The notes: generated by a model not told the origin, from the letters alone. 64,000 bases of DNA from Neptuniibacter marinus (GCF_001597725.1 NZ_LUTR01000016.1:18070-82069); one strand, 5' to 3'; counted from the stretch's first letter, positions 53,431 to 63,792 are shown. Translations and numbers: made by a program.

Positions 53431-55740
53431 ATGAGATCAAGGATGATCGCAATTGCTGTCGGTTTTTTATGCGCCGCATGGCAGCCTCAAGTTATACCTA
53501 TTACTGGTTGCATTTGTATTGCACTTTTAACATTGGTCTACGCTTTTTATGGTAGATCTTCTTATAAGCCATTTTTTATCTGCTGTTGTGCTGCCTTTCT
53601 TTATGCATCCTGCTGGGGTCATTGGCAGCTTTCTCATAAATTACCCGATCAATTACTGCGCTCTGACTGGGTTGTTTCGGGCAAGCTAGTAGGCCTTCCT
53701 AATGTTGAGGAGGGAGTCATTAGGTTTAACTTAGATGTTAAGTCGATGGAGTTACTCCGCTTATCGGCAAGTTCACAAATAAGTATTCAAAAAGCAAATG
53801 CTATAACAGATACAGATCTTAATGTCCGTTTATTAAAGCTGGCTTGGTATAAGCCTACTAAAGATCTCATACCTGGGCAGTATATTAAACTAATCGTTAG
53901 GCTAAAGCCTCCCCATAGTTTAGTTAATCCATCTGGGTTTGATTATGAGCGCTGGTTGTTAACGCATAAAATAGATGCCACGGGTTATGTTCGAGAATTT
54001 CTTGGTTCAGAAGATTATATGGATCAGGGAGTCACGAGTTTACGCTACGCTATAAATAAGTTGATAGAGAGTAGGTATGAAGAACCAAGTGATCGGGCTT
54101 TAGTTCAAGCCTTAGTCACTGGCTATAAAGATAATCTATCGCAAGATGATTGGGAAAAGCTGCGAGAAAGCGGAACGGTACATCTTGCGGTTATAAGTGG
54201 ATTACATATTGGTTTTATTGCCCTTGTTGGTTGGTGGCTGGGTCGTATACTGTCAGCGTTTACTCCACGTCTTTATTATTTACCTTACCTTTTGTCCGTT
54301 GTTTTAGCGGGTTTATATATGCAAATTGCAGGCGGGGAGGTTCCGACCCAGCGCGCTTTTATTATGGTTCTCGTCTTTACGCTGTCAGGGTTATTGAAGT
54401 GGTATATCGATATTTGGCAGCGTTGGTGGTTAGCTTTAGTTTGTGTGCTTATATTTTCGCCTTTAGCGGTTCTCGAGATGGGGTTTTGGTTATCTTTCTC
54501 TGCTGTGGCACTGCTTATCTGGTTTGGCCAACAACCTGTACGTTGGTATAGCATCATAAAGATTCAATTTTTACTGCTGATTGGCATGTTGCCTTTTTAC
54601 CTGTATTTCTTTTCTGGGGTGTCTTTAATTGCCCCTCTAGTGAATATCATTGCTATTCCTTTACTCTCGTTTCTAATTGTTATTATTGCCGTTAATTTGG
54701 TTTTTTCAGGTTTTTCTATACCTCTTTTAAGTCAGTGTGAATCTGCTTTAGTTGATCTCTTTTGGACGCTTGTTGATATGTCTGCTAATCAGGCTTGGGC
54801 CTACTTAGTAATCGATTATCCTAGTCTCGAGGCCATTGTTTTTGCGGCAATCGGAGTGATTATTTTAATTATGCCATCGGGTTTAGTGCCTAAATACTTA
54901 GCTCTTTTTTGTTTTTTATCTTTGGTCAGTCACGAACCGTTTATAGATTATGCAGTTGACAAGAAAGCAGTCGATGATAAGAACTTCTCAGCTATTGTTT
55001 TTGATATTGGCCAAGGGCTTAGTGTTTTAATAGAGGTAGGGGAGTATCGAGTTTTATATGATACAGGCGCTTCTTATCCTTCTGGTTTATCTGCATTTGA
55101 ACGAGCTGCTTTGCCTTATTTTAAGCAAAAGAAAATCAAACAGCTTGATTACATGATCTTGAGTCACAATGATAATGATCATGTAGGTGGTTTCGCTAAG
55201 ATTAAGCAATGGGTTGATATCAAAACCATTTTTTCTTCATTTCATCCAACCAATCAAAAAATAAAAACCTGTCAAGAGGGGGTGAGATGGAAAATTAACG
55301 GTGTGGACTTCGAGTTTCTAGCAGGGTCTAAAGGTCGTAATGATAATGATCGTTCTTGCGTATTACTTATCTCTAACGGGGATTGTTCTCTATTACTACC
55401 AGGGGATATTAGTAAGGCTGTAGAATCTAAAATGGTTTTAAAGCATAAGCGGCTTAAAATAGATCAACCATTAACTTGGTTAGTTGCTTCCCATCATGGC
55501 AGTCGGACGTCCAGCTCTGATACATTTCTAACCGTAATCTTACCTAAGCATGTTATTTTTAGCGCGGGTTATGGAAATGCATTTAATCATCCACATCCGG
55601 AGGTTGTTAGGCGCGCAAAAAGCTATGCAGCGCATACCTATACAACGGCTATAGATGGGGCTGTATTATTGAAATCGGAAGCGGGGCAAGCCTGTAGTAC
55701 AACAACAATGCGCAAAGATGAAAAACGCTTCTGGAGATAG
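53431..55740 (+). CDS. comEC: DNA internalization-related competence protein ComEC/Rec2
   Basis: 769 residues. It has an N-terminal DUF4131-type region with soluble OB-like part (about 40-190), a Competence domain of many helices (about 215-490; HLAVISGLHIGF), and a C-terminal metallo-beta-lactamase-like domain with FDIGQGLSVLIE, SHNDNDHVGGF and ASHHGSRTSS. It forms the inner-membrane channel for single-stranded DNA in natural transformation. Full length with all parts present, so transformation competence is plausible. Confidence 0.92.
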   Translation: MRSRMIAIAVGFLCAAWQPQVIPITGCICIALLTLVYAFYGRSSYKPFFICCCAAFLYASCWGHWQLSHKLPDQLLRSDWVVSGKLVGLPNVEEGVIRFNLDVKSMELLRLSASSQISIQKANAITDTDLNVRLLKLAWYKPTKDLIPGQYIKLIVRLKPPHSLVNPSGFDYERWLLTHKIDATGYVREFLGSEDYMDQGVTSLRYAINKLIESRYEEPSDRALVQALVTGYKDNLSQDDWEKLRESGTVHLAVISGLHIGFIALVGWWLGRILSAFTPRLYYLPYLLSVVLAGLYMQIAGGEVPTQRAFIMVLVFTLSGLLKWYIDIWQRWWLALVCVLIFSPLAVLEMGFWLSFSAVALLIWFGQQPVRWYSIIKIQFLLLIGMLPFYLYFFSGVSLIAPLVNIIAIPLLSFLIVIIAVNLVFSGFSIPLLSQCESALVDLFWTLVDMSANQAWAYLVIDYPSLEAIVFAAIGVIILIMPSGLVPKYLALFCFLSLVSHEPFIDYAVDKKAVDDKNFSAIVFDIGQGLSVLIEVGEYRVLYDTGASYPSGLSAFERAALPYFKQKKIKQLDYMILSHNDNDHVGGFAKIKQWVDIKTIFSSFHPTNQKIKTCQEGVRWKINGVDFEFLAGSKGRNDNDRSCVLLISNGDCSLLLPGDISKAVESKMVLKHKRLKIDQPLTWLVASHHGSRTSSSDTFLTVILPKHVIFSAGYGNAFNHPHPEVVRRAKSYAAHTYTTAIDGAVLLKSEAGQACSTTTMRKDEKRFWR

Positions 55741-55787
55741 ATTAATTCAATGTGGTAGAGTACGGCGCAGTTAAAGGAGAAATTACT

Positions 55788-56408
55788 GTGTTTGAAATTT
55801 TAAAATCAGGTGGTTGGTTGATGATACCAATCGTAGCATGTTCTATTATTGCCTTAGCTATCTGTTTAGAGCGCCTGTGGACATTGCGTCCCAGTAAAGT
55901 TGCCCCAGCCGGACTGTTGGCTGAGGTATGGGCGTTAATCAAACAACGTAATATCACTGCTGAGCGGTTAAGAGATATTAAGAATAGTAGTCCTCTAGGT
56001 GTGATTCTCGTTGCCGGGCTGAATAATGCTTCTCATGGTCGTGAGATAATGAAAGAAAGTATTCAAGAGGCGGCAGGGCAGGTTGTCCATGATCTTGAAC
56101 GTTTTCTTAATCCCTTAGGTACTGTTGCGGCAATTACTCCGCTTTTGGGGCTGCTAGGTACGGTTATCGGTATGATTAAGGTGTTTACCGAAATAATGAT
56201 TCAAGGCACTGGTAATGCCAATGTTCTTGCCGGCGGCATCTCCGAAGCCTTGATTACTACGGCGGCTGGCTTAACGATCGCAATTCCAGCTTTAATATTC
56301 CATCGTTACTTTCAGCGAAGAATTGATTCCTTAGTTATTACGATGGAGCAGGAAACCGTAAAGCTCATAGAAGTCATGCACGGTGAACGTGATATTGATG
56401 TTGAGTAA
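55788..56408 (+). CDS. exbB: MotA/TolQ/ExbB proton channel family protein
   Basis: 206 residues with three membrane helices and the family region PLGTVAAITPLLGLLGTVIG. It pairs with the ExbD-like protein to use the proton gradient for energising outer-membrane work. I place the start at GTG 55788, with AAAGGAG upstream; an in-frame GTG at 55752 lacks such a site. No tonB follows, as is usual for this lpxK-linked pair. Confidence 0.88.
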   Translation: MFEILKSGGWLMIPIVACSIIALAICLERLWTLRPSKVAPAGLLAEVWALIKQRNITAERLRDIKNSSPLGVILVAGLNNASHGREIMKESIQEAAGQVVHDLERFLNPLGTVAAITPLLGLLGTVIGMIKVFTEIMIQGTGNANVLAGGISEALITTAAGLTIAIPALIFHRYFQRRIDSLVITMEQETVKLIEVMHGERDIDVE

Positions 56409-56419
56409 GGGATAATAGT

Positions 56420-56839
56420 GTGAGATTTCCTAGACAAAAACGGGAAGAGGTTAATGTAAACCTGACTCCACTGATTGATGTGGTTTTTCTGCTACTGATC
56501 TTCTTTATGGTTTCAACAACGTTTACAAAAGAAACTCATTTAGAAGTGGATCTTCCACAGGCATCGGGAGATAAAAGTGTTGTAGAAGAGCAAATCTTAG
56601 AGATATTAATCACGGATGAGGGAAATTACAGTGTTAATGGTAAGCCTCTAGTCAATACTCAAGCAACAACGTTACGACGGGCATTAAAAGAGCTGTCAGG
56701 TGAGAAACGAGATATGCCTCTTGTGATTACAGCTGATGCAAAGACACCACATCAATCAGTTGTTACTGCTATGGATGTTTCTGGGCAACTTGGTTTTAGT
56801 AAGCTAAGTATTACGACTAGGGATCCGGACAGCGAATGA
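56420..56839 (+). CDS. exbD: ExbD/TolR biopolymer transport protein
   Basis: 139 residues starting at GTG. One N-terminal helix contains the proton-carrying Asp (LTPLIDVVFLLLIFF) and a periplasmic domain follows. Partner of the preceding channel protein. Its stop overlaps the lpxK start by 4 bases (ATGA). Confidence 0.9.
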   Translation: MRFPRQKREEVNVNLTPLIDVVFLLLIFFMVSTTFTKETHLEVDLPQASGDKSVVEEQILEILITDEGNYSVNGKPLVNTQATTLRRALKELSGEKRDMPLVITADAKTPHQSVVTAMDVSGQLGFSKLSITTRDPDSE

Positions 56840-57861
56840 GTTGGCTTGAAACGCGCTGGTATAATAGTTTAGCACCGGCGCCTATTTTTTTAAGACCTTT
56901 AGAGGCTTTGTTCAAGTGTCTAGCAGGTCATAAAAAAAAGCGAGATCTGATCTCTCAATGGGACGCTCCAGTGCCTGTTATTGTTGTCGGCAATATTAGC
57001 GTGGGTGGGACAGGGAAAACCCCTTTAACCGTTTATTTAGTGGACCAGTTAAAGGCGCAAGGTTATAAGCCTGGCATTATTAGTCGGGGCTATAAAAGTA
57101 AAGCGCCTCAATATCCATTTGATGTTTCTCTTGCCGTCTCTTCAGATGAGTCAGGCGATGAGCCTTATATGCTGCAGCGCCGTTGTCAGTGTCCGGTTGT
57201 TATTGATGCTGATAGGCGATCTGCAGCGGAGTATCTGCTCTCTCATTATGACTGTGATCTGATCATTAGCGATGATGGTTTGCAACATTATCGCTTGGCG
57301 CGAGATATTGAGATTGCTGTAGTTGATAGTGAGAGGGGGTTAGGCAATGGTCATTGCTTGCCTGCCGGTCCGTTGCGTGAAGAGCCTTTACGCTTAAAGA
57401 GCGTAAATTATGTGGTTAGCAATGGCGGAGAGTGTGCAGCTTTACCTAAAGGGGTTGTTGCGTATGATATGCAGTTGATGCCTTGCTTTTTTCATCCATG
57501 TGGCTGGAATAGTGCGTCGAGTCGTTCTTATCCGTTCAATGAGTTTCCATATAAAAAAATTAATGCGGTGGCGGGCATTGGTCATCCTCAGCGTTTTTTT
57601 AATACGTTAAAATCAATAGTGGGTGCAGAGGTCTTAGGCTACCCAAAACCAGATCATTATTCATTTAGCGAGAGTGATTTTAATTTCGCTGATGGTGTAA
57701 CCGTTATGACGGAAAAGGATGCTGTGAAGGTATCCACACTAAATTTAAAGAATGCATGGTATCTTGAGGTTTCAGCTCAGCTACCAGATAGTTTTATGTC
57801 AGTATTAATCGAGCAACTTAAACATATTGCGAATAAGAAGGGTAATAAACGTAATGGATAA
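56836..57861 (+). CDS. lpxK: Tetraacyldisaccharide 4'-kinase
   Basis: 341 residues with an N-terminal membrane-associated segment and P-loop [15 protein letters not shown]. It phosphorylates the lipid A precursor DS-1-P at the 4' position to yield lipid IVA. The length fits the family. Coupled to exbD and followed by ycaR with an 8-base overlap. Confidence 0.94.
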   Translation: MSWLETRWYNSLAPAPIFLRPLEALFKCLAGHKKKRDLISQWDAPVPVIVVGNISVGGTGKTPLTVYLVDQLKAQGYKPGIISRGYKSKAPQYPFDVSLAVSSDESGDEPYMLQRRCQCPVVIDADRRSAAEYLLSHYDCDLIISDDGLQHYRLARDIEIAVVDSERGLGNGHCLPAGPLREEPLRLKSVNYVVSNGGECAALPKGVVAYDMQLMPCFFHPCGWNSASSRSYPFNEFPYKKINAVAGIGHPQRFFNTLKSIVGAEVLGYPKPDHYSFSESDFNFADGVTVMTEKDAVKVSTLNLKNAWYLEVSAQLPDSFMSVLIEQLKHIANKKGNKRNG

Positions 57862-58039
57862 AAAATTGTTAGATATTTTGGTATGCCCTGTCGCGAAAAC
57901 GCCTTTGGAATACAATGAAGAAACAAAAGAGCTTATTTCAAAAGCGAGTGGTTTGGCATATCCGGTCCGTGATGATATTCCTGTATTGCTTGAAACAGAA
58001 GCGCGAGAGTTAACTTTAGAAGAACGTGAAAGTAAGTAA
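57854..58039 (+). CDS. ycaR: Trm112/YcaR family protein
   Basis: 61 residues from ATG 57854 ([20 protein letters not shown]), typical of the small UPF0434/Trm112 proteins found between lpxK and kdsB. Possible partner of methyltransferases or modulator of LpxK/KdsB; not proven. The frame upstream of 57854 lies in lpxK and is not used. Only one of the usual zinc-site Cys pairs is visible (CP). Confidence 0.88.
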   Translation: MDKKLLDILVCPVAKTPLEYNEETKELISKASGLAYPVRDDIPVLLETEARELTLEERESK

Positions 58040-58048
58040 GGTAATTAC

Positions 58049-58819
58049 ATGAGTTTTGCTGTCATCATACCTGCGCGCTTTGCGTCAACGCGCTTTCCCG
58101 GTAAACCCCTTGCTGATCTGCAAGGTAAACCAATGGTTCAACATGTTTATGAACGAGCCTGTGAAAGTGAAGCCAGTCGAGTACTCATTGCTACAGATAA
58201 TCAACAGATTGCTGATGTGGCACGTGGGTTTGGTGCTGAAGTCTGTATGACATCAGCAGATCACCCCTCAGGAACTGACCGCTTACAACAAGTAGTATCT
58301 GATTTAGGGTTTTACGCGGATGATATTGTTGTGAATGTTCAGGGTGATGAGCCTCTTGTCCCAGCTCGAATTATCAATCAGGTTGCACACAACTTAAAAG
58401 CAGAGCCTGAGGCAAGTATTGCGACCTTGAGTGAACCTATTACTGATATTGAAAGTTTACTTAATCCTAATGTGGTCAAAGTGGTGTCTGACATAAGAGG
58501 TATAGCTCTCTATTTCAGTCGAGCTCCAATCCCTTGGCCACGTAATGAGTTTGCTGACGATCCATCAAGATCATCTATGCCGCTCAATTTTCCATGGCAA
58601 CGTCATATAGGTATTTATGCTTATCGCGTTAAGCTGCTGAATGACTTTGTTAAATGGTCACCCGCAGCGGTCGAAGAAACTGAATGCCTTGAGCAGTTAA
58701 GGGCTATGTGGAACGGCGCACGAATACATGTCGCTGAAGCAGATGAGCAACCACCGGCAGGTGTTGATACTCCTGAAGATCTGGAGCGTCTTAGACGTTT
58801 ACTTGAGCAAGGCCTGTAA
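58049..58819 (+). CDS. kdsB: 3-deoxy-manno-octulosonate cytidylyltransferase
   Basis: 256 residues with the nucleotide-binding start [24 protein letters not shown] and the closing [13 protein letters not shown]. It activates Kdo with CTP for the lipopolysaccharide inner core. It sits in the standard lpxK-ycaR-kdsB order. Confidence 0.95.
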   Translation: MSFAVIIPARFASTRFPGKPLADLQGKPMVQHVYERACESEASRVLIATDNQQIADVARGFGAEVCMTSADHPSGTDRLQQVVSDLGFYADDIVVNVQGDEPLVPARIINQVAHNLKAEPEASIATLSEPITDIESLLNPNVVKVVSDIRGIALYFSRAPIPWPRNEFADDPSRSSMPLNFPWQRHIGIYAYRVKLLNDFVKWSPAAVEETECLEQLRAMWNGARIHVAEADEQPPAGVDTPEDLERLRRLLEQGL

Positions 58820-58822
58820 TAG

Positions 58823-59290
58823 ATGAAGAAGGTTCTATTTGTTTGTCTTGGTAATATTTGTCGCTCACCTACAGCGGATGGCGTGTTTAAGAAGTTGGTT
58901 AGCACGCAGAGACTTCATAATAAAATTTATGTAGATTCAGCAGGTACTGCTGCATATCACATAGGTAATCCGCCGGACTCCAGATCCATCGCTGCAGCAA
59001 AGCAGCGTGGTTACGATTTGTCATCTCTGCGTGCACGTCAGGTGATAAGTGCTGATTTTGAAGAGTTTGATTATGTGCTGGCGATGGATAATGAAAACCT
59101 CTCTAATCTGAAGTCTATATGTCCTGAAAGCGCCAAGGCTTATGTGGGCTTGTTTCTGGACTTTACTGCGCTGCCTGTAGATGAAGTGCCTGACCCTTAT
59201 TATGGCGGTGAGGGTGGCTTTGAGCATGTACTCGACCTTGTTGAATCTGCATCGGCTGGTTTGTTACAGCATATTCAAAAGGAGCTATGA
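58823..59290 (+). CDS. Low-molecular-weight protein tyrosine phosphatase
   Basis: 155 residues with the P-loop VCLGNICRSP (nucleophile Cys8, Arg14) and acid loop Asp in VPDPYYGG. It removes phosphate from tyrosines or small phosphoesters in the cytoplasm. In many gammaproteobacteria it lies between kdsB and murB with no defined substrate. The stop overlaps murB by 4 bases. Confidence 0.92.
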   Translation: MKKVLFVCLGNICRSPTADGVFKKLVSTQRLHNKIYVDSAGTAAYHIGNPPDSRSIAAAKQRGYDLSSLRARQVISADFEEFDYVLAMDNENLSNLKSICPESAKAYVGLFLDFTALPVDEVPDPYYGGEGGFEHVLDLVESASAGLLQHIQKEL

Positions 59291-60315
59291 GAGTGCAGTG
59301 GCAAAAAGATATTGATCTGACCCATAAAAATAGCTTTGGTTTTCCTGCTATAGCGGATCATTTTGCAGAAGTGGATCAAATTGAAGATTTAGAATCGGTA
59401 TTAGACTCTGTTGAAAAAAATGGCTGGCCACTTCTTATTTTAGGGGGTGGAAGTAATTTGGTTTTGAGGGAAAAGATTCCTGGCGCGGTTCTTTCTGTTG
59501 CAACACAAGGTTTAAATATTCTTGCTGATAATGAACATACAGCCATTATTGAAGTAGGCGCCGGTGAGAACTGGCATGGATTTATTACCCAATTATTGCA
59601 AAAAGGACTGCACGGTCTTGAAAACTTAGCCTTGATTCCAGGGAGTGTTGGTGCGGCTCCCGTGCAGAATATAGGTGCGTATGGTGTCGAGATCGCTGAT
59701 TGTTTTCATAGCTTGACGGCGTACGATCGAATTAACAAAGAGCTGGTGCAGTTAGGCAAAGATGAATGCCAATTTGGCTATAGGGATAGTCTTTTTAAAT
59801 CAGACGCTAAAGGTCGGTATATTATTTGGACCGTTCGCTTTTCTTTAAGCACGGTTTTCACCCCTAAGATTGGATACAAAGGGATTTCAGATCATTTAGA
59901 TGCTTTAGGCATTGTTGAGCCTAGTGCCTATCAAGTTTATCAAGCGGTATGTGATATCCGCATGGGCAAACTGCCACTCCCAACTGAATTAGGCAATGCT
60001 GGCAGCTTTTTTGAAAATCCGATTGTCACTGAATCGACGTATCAGCGCTTAAAAGCTCAGTTTCCAGATATTGTTGCTTATCCCGATAAAGCCGGTCATT
60101 TTAAGTTAGCTGCAGGATGGTTAATTGATCGAGCTGGCTGGAAAGGCTGTCGAGTGGGCGAGGTTGGTGTATACGACAAGCAGGCCTTAGTGTTAGTAAA
60201 CTATGGGCAAGGGCTTGCTACCGATCTGCTTAAACTAGCTGAAGATATTTCCCTTTCGGTTAAAAATCAGTTTGATGTGAAGCTGAAAATAGAGCCTAGA
60301 ATCTATCCTGAATAA
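59287..60315 (+). CDS. murB: UDP-N-acetylenolpyruvoylglucosamine reductase
   Basis: 342 residues, the type I length of E. coli MurB. The FAD domain has ILGGGSNLVL. The catalytic residues appear as Arg in FGYRDSLFK, Ser in GNAGSFFENP and Glu in KIEPRIYP. It reduces the enolpyruvyl intermediate to UDP-MurNAc with NADPH. It ends the envelope gene series and is followed by a terminator. Confidence 0.95.
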   Translation: MRVQWQKDIDLTHKNSFGFPAIADHFAEVDQIEDLESVLDSVEKNGWPLLILGGGSNLVLREKIPGAVLSVATQGLNILADNEHTAIIEVGAGENWHGFITQLLQKGLHGLENLALIPGSVGAAPVQNIGAYGVEIADCFHSLTAYDRINKELVQLGKDECQFGYRDSLFKSDAKGRYIIWTVRFSLSTVFTPKIGYKGISDHLDALGIVEPSAYQVYQAVCDIRMGKLPLPTELGNAGSFFENPIVTESTYQRLKAQFPDIVAYPDKAGHFKLAAGWLIDRAGWKGCRVGEVGVYDKQALVLVNYGQGLATDLLKLAEDISLSVKNQFDVKLKIEPRIYPE

Positions 60316-60340
60316 ACTTCAGATATATTCATCTATTTTT

Positions 60341-60372
60341 TAAAGCGCTGCTCCTTAGAGTGGCGCTTTTTT
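60341..60372 (+). terminator. Terminator after murB
   Basis: AAGCGC...GCGCTT with an inner CTC-CTTA-GAG stem and six Ts at the end, 26 bases past the stop. Confidence 0.82.
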
Positions 60373-60654
60373 GTTTGCGGCCGCGAAAGTTAATCGTTTT
60401 ATCATTCTTTCGTATAGTAGTGGTTTTCGTATATTGTCGACAATCTGTATTTCTGCTCCTGTGAAATGGGGCTTTGATAACCATTAGCAGTTTATAATTA
60501 CTCCTTGCTGCAGTAGCAAATAAACCTTTTGTAGTAGATTAATCTACAATAAAGTCAGATAAAGTGTGCGTATAAATCAAAGTAAGTGTCTACAATAATT
60601 ATAAGCTTGCTAAAAACAACCGATCGTTAACTTTATTATAAAGGGCCTTAGCAC
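60373..60654. promoter_or_regulatory. Upstream region of prpE with a perfect palindrome
   Basis: GTAGATTAATCTAC (60534-60547) is a perfect 14-bp palindrome about 110 bases before the prpE start and could be an operator. No gene is seen in the region. AAAGGGCC lies before the prpE ATG as ribosome-binding site. Confidence 0.45.
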
Positions 60655-62547
60655 ATGTCCTATCAGGCAGAATATTCAAAATCTATAAATACACCCGAAG
60701 CGTTCTGGGGTGAAAAAGCTCAGGATCTAGCATGGTATAAGCAACCAGAGAAAATTCTTTCCAAGGATGAGAATGGAATAGATCGCTGGTTTGCCGATGG
60801 CGAGCTTAACACCGCATATCTTGCTCTTGATTACCATGTTGAGAATGGTCGTGCCGATAATACGGCGATTATTTATGATTCACCGGTGTCTGGGCAGAAG
60901 CGTAAAATTTCATTTTTAGAACTGCGTGATGAAGTCGCTAAGTTTGCTGGCGTGCTTAAAGCTCAAGGTGTAGAGAAAGGCGATCGTGTTGTTATTTATA
61001 TGCCAATGATGCCTGAAGCCTTAGTAGCGATGCTTGCTGTTGCTCGCTTGGGTGCTATTCACTCTGTCGTCTTTGGTGGTTTTGCCCCCCATGAATTAGC
61101 GGTACGAATTGATGATGCTGAGCCGAAAGTGATTGTTTCTGCTTCATGTGGCATTGAGATTTCAAAAGTTATTGAATATAAGCCCATGCTGGATGAGGCG
61201 ATTGAAAAGTCTGCCTACAAGCCTTCTGCCTGTGTGATATTACAGCGCCCAGAAGCTAAAGCTACAATGATTGAAGGTCGAGATATCGATTGGAAAGAAG
61301 CAGTAGCAAATGCAGAGCCAGCGGATTGTGTGCCAGTTAAAGGTACCGACCCACTTTATATTTTGTATACATCAGGTACTACAGGTAAGCCTAAAGGAGT
61401 TGTACGTGATAACGGTGGCCATGCGGTTGCCATGAAATATTCTATGAAATCAATTTATAACGTTGAAGCGGGTGATGTTTTCTGGGCTGCTTCCGATGTA
61501 GGTTGGGTTGTAGGTCACTCTTATATTGTTTACGGCCCTCTCTTGGCTGGTTGTACGACAATTGTTTATGAAGGTAAGCCGGTACGGACACCTGATGCAG
61601 GTGCGTTTTGGCGTGTTTGTGAAGAGTATAAAGTTAAAGTGCTCTTTTCTGCGCCAACAGCTTTCCGTGCGATTAAGAAGGAAGACCCTGAAGGTAAGCT
61701 AATCGCAAATTACGATCTATCTAATCTCCACACAGTCTTTATGGCTGGCGAGCGTTTAGATCCACCAACTTATCATTGGACTATGGAAGTAACAGGCAAG
61801 CCTGTTATTGATCACTGGTGGCAGACCGAAACAGGTTGGGCGATCTGTGGCAATATGACCGGTATTGAAACGCTTCCACCAAAAGCAGGATCTGCGACTG
61901 TGCCTATCTCTGGTTTCAATGTTCAGATTCTTGATCCTGATGGGAATGAGCTTCCAGCGGGTGAGCAAGGCGCAATAGCTTTGAAATTACCGCTACCTCC
62001 TAGCTGTTTACCAACAGTGTGGGGTGATTATGAGCGTTTCCGTACGGGTTATTTGACTGACTACCCAGGCTACTACTGTTCCGGCGATGGCGGTTATAAA
62101 GATGAAGATGGCTATGTTTTCATTATGGGGCGTACCGATGATGTTATTAACGTAGCGGGTCATCGTTTATCTACAGGTGAAATGGAAGAGATTGTTGCAG
62201 ATCATCCTGCTGTAGCTGAATGTGCTGTTATTGGTATTAATGATCCATTGAAAGGGCAGCAGCCTATAGGGTTTGTTTTGCTGAAGAATGGCGTTGATAT
62301 TGATGGTCAGCAACTCGAATCAGAACTTGTTGCATTAGTGCGTAAAGAGATCGGTGCTGTTGCTTGTTTTAAGCGCGCAGTTATTGTTGATCGCTTGCCA
62401 AAAACGCGCTCAGGAAAAATCTTACGTAAATTGATGCGACAGATAGCAGATGGTCAAGATTACACTGTCCCTTCTACTATCGATGATCCTGTTAGTTTAT
62501 CGGTCATTGAAGACGTTATGTCTGAAAATGGTTTAATAACTTCGTAA
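60655..62547 (+). CDS. prpE: Propionyl-CoA synthetase (acyl-CoA synthetase family)
   Basis: 630 residues of the acetyl/propionyl-CoA synthetase family: N-terminal AYSK-like region (YQAEYSKSINTPEAFWGEKA), VVFGGFAPHELAVRIDDAEP, P-loop YTSGTTGKPKG, and the acetylatable Lys in KTRSGKILRK. Overall wording is PrpE-like rather than Acs-like. It makes propionyl-CoA (or acetyl-CoA) from acid, ATP and CoA. No methylcitrate genes are adjacent. Confidence 0.87.
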   Translation: MSYQAEYSKSINTPEAFWGEKAQDLAWYKQPEKILSKDENGIDRWFADGELNTAYLALDYHVENGRADNTAIIYDSPVSGQKRKISFLELRDEVAKFAGVLKAQGVEKGDRVVIYMPMMPEALVAMLAVARLGAIHSVVFGGFAPHELAVRIDDAEPKVIVSASCGIEISKVIEYKPMLDEAIEKSAYKPSACVILQRPEAKATMIEGRDIDWKEAVANAEPADCVPVKGTDPLYILYTSGTTGKPKGVVRDNGGHAVAMKYSMKSIYNVEAGDVFWAASDVGWVVGHSYIVYGPLLAGCTTIVYEGKPVRTPDAGAFWRVCEEYKVKVLFSAPTAFRAIKKEDPEGKLIANYDLSNLHTVFMAGERLDPPTYHWTMEVTGKPVIDHWWQTETGWAICGNMTGIETLPPKAGSATVPISGFNVQILDPDGNELPAGEQGAIALKLPLPPSCLPTVWGDYERFRTGYLTDYPGYYCSGDGGYKDEDGYVFIMGRTDDVINVAGHRLSTGEMEEIVADHPAVAECAVIGINDPLKGQQPIGFVLLKNGVDIDGQQLESELVALVRKEIGAVACFKRAVIVDRLPKTRSGKILRKLMRQIADGQDYTVPSTIDDPVSLSVIEDVMSENGLITS

Positions 62548-62580
62548 AGTTTTAACAGTGTATTACCCTTAGCTCTGTGC

Positions 62581-62606
62581 AGGCGATCTTCGGATCGCCT
62601 TTTTTA
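62581..62606 (+). terminator. Terminator after prpE with UUCG-type loop
   Basis: AGGCGATC-TTCG-GATCGCCT followed by Ts: a perfect 8-bp stem closed by a TTCG tetraloop, 33 bases past the stop and reaching the end of the convergent SDR gene. Confidence 0.92.
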
Positions 62607-63449
62607 TTTATTCTCGCTATTAGATATTTTGTTAAGCACCCAGTCTAAGCATCTTGTAGAAAGAGCTCTCCGCAGTATGGCGAATAACTTAGTAGGAAAA
62701 GTAACGTAATAGCGGGATTTTGGTCGATTGCTTTCTAAAGCATGCTTTAACGCCAGATAAACGGCGTCAGGGCCTAAGGTAAAAGCATCTTTTTTCTGGG
62801 TAGACTTTTCTTTCGCTAATCGTCTTTGTACTGCCGTATATATATCTTTATGTGCGCTTGTTTCTACATCAATATTGTTATTGAAAGCAATATGGGCATT
62901 TTTTCTAAAACTGCTCTCTATAGGGCCCGGTTCAATTAGGCTCACTTTTATATTGGTATCAGAAAGCTCCTGCCTCAACGTATCTGTTAATCCCTCTAGT
63001 GCAAATTTAGAGGCGTTATACGCACCGCGATATTTCATGGTAATAAGACCTAAAACCGAGCTGTTTTGAATGATTCGTCCATGCCCTTGTTTTCTCATCT
63101 GTTTGATAGCTTTGCAGGTAAGTTCATGCGTGCCGAATAGGTTGGTCTCGAACTGTTGGCGTAATGTGTCGCGTGATAAGTCTTCTACTGCACCTGGCTG
63201 ACCATAGGCCCCATTATTGAAGAGGGCATCGAGTTGGTTAGTTTGCTGAAGAACCCAATCTAAGGCGTAGCTAATAGATTCGCTATCTTGGAGGTCTAGT
63301 TTTATGCTTTGAAAGCCTTCTCTTAATAGGCGATCCACATCGACCTGCTGGCGGGCAGTGGCAAAGACTTGATAGCCATCGGCTTGCAACGCCTTGGCAC
63401 AATAATAACCTATACCTGAAGAGCAGCCAGTAATAAGAATAGTAGGCAT
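62604..63449 (-). CDS. Short-chain dehydrogenase/reductase
   Basis: 281 residues of the classical SDR fold with TGCSSGIGYYCAKAL, NNGAYGQPGAVEDL, catalytic Ser in IQNSSVLG and Tyr/Lys in YNASKFAL. It resembles the 17-beta-HSD-like group of about 280 residues. Substrate unknown. Divergent from pqqA; no functional link seen. Confidence 0.85.
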   Translation of the reverse strand: MPTILITGCSSGIGYYCAKALQADGYQVFATARQQVDVDRLLREGFQSIKLDLQDSESISYALDWVLQQTNQLDALFNNGAYGQPGAVEDLSRDTLRQQFETNLFGTHELTCKAIKQMRKQGHGRIIQNSSVLGLITMKYRGAYNASKFALEGLTDTLRQELSDTNIKVSLIEPGPIESSFRKNAHIAFNNNIDVETSAHKDIYTAVQRRLAKEKSTQKKDAFTLGPDAVYLALKHALESNRPKSRYYVTFPTKLFAILRRALSTRCLDWVLNKISNSENK

Positions 63450-63576
63450 TATTAATAGACCTTGTTGTTGAATTTAACGGGGCGGTCAATGCCGCTGATT
63501 ATTGTTGCAGACTTTAGCATATTGATATAATTCATGTTCAGCGCTATAGTGAACTAATAGAACGGATGGCAGGACT

Positions 63577-63604
63577 CTCATTCAAACGAAATGAGGTGTT
63601 TTTT
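63577..63604 (+). terminator. Hairpin with T-run upstream of pqqA
   Basis: CTCATT-N7-AATGAG followed by GTG and six Ts, about 90 bases before the pqqA ATG. There is no plus-strand gene upstream, so it could act as a leader attenuator of pqqA or be the stop of an unseen small RNA. Confidence 0.4.
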
Positions 63605-63695
63605 AATTCCAAAGTATCATATATGATATAGGTCAGCCTTCTTATTATGTTTATGGTATACACCTTTTAAATAACAAAAACAGAGGATAAGCATT

Positions 63696-63767
63696 ATGTG
63701 GACTAAGCCAGCTTACACAGACCTTCGTATCGGTTTTGAAGTAACTATGTACTTCGCAAATCGTTAA
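63696..63767 (+). CDS. pqqA: PQQ precursor peptide PqqA
   Basis: A 23-residue peptide, [20 protein letters not shown] then ANR, with the Glu15-x3-Tyr19 pair (EVTMY) that PqqE cross-links to begin PQQ formation. It matches PqqA in length and wording. AGAGGA stands upstream. The following hairpin and pqqB confirm the locus. Confidence 0.95.
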
Positions 63768-63792
63768 TAGAAAATTCTATTTTTGATTCTAT

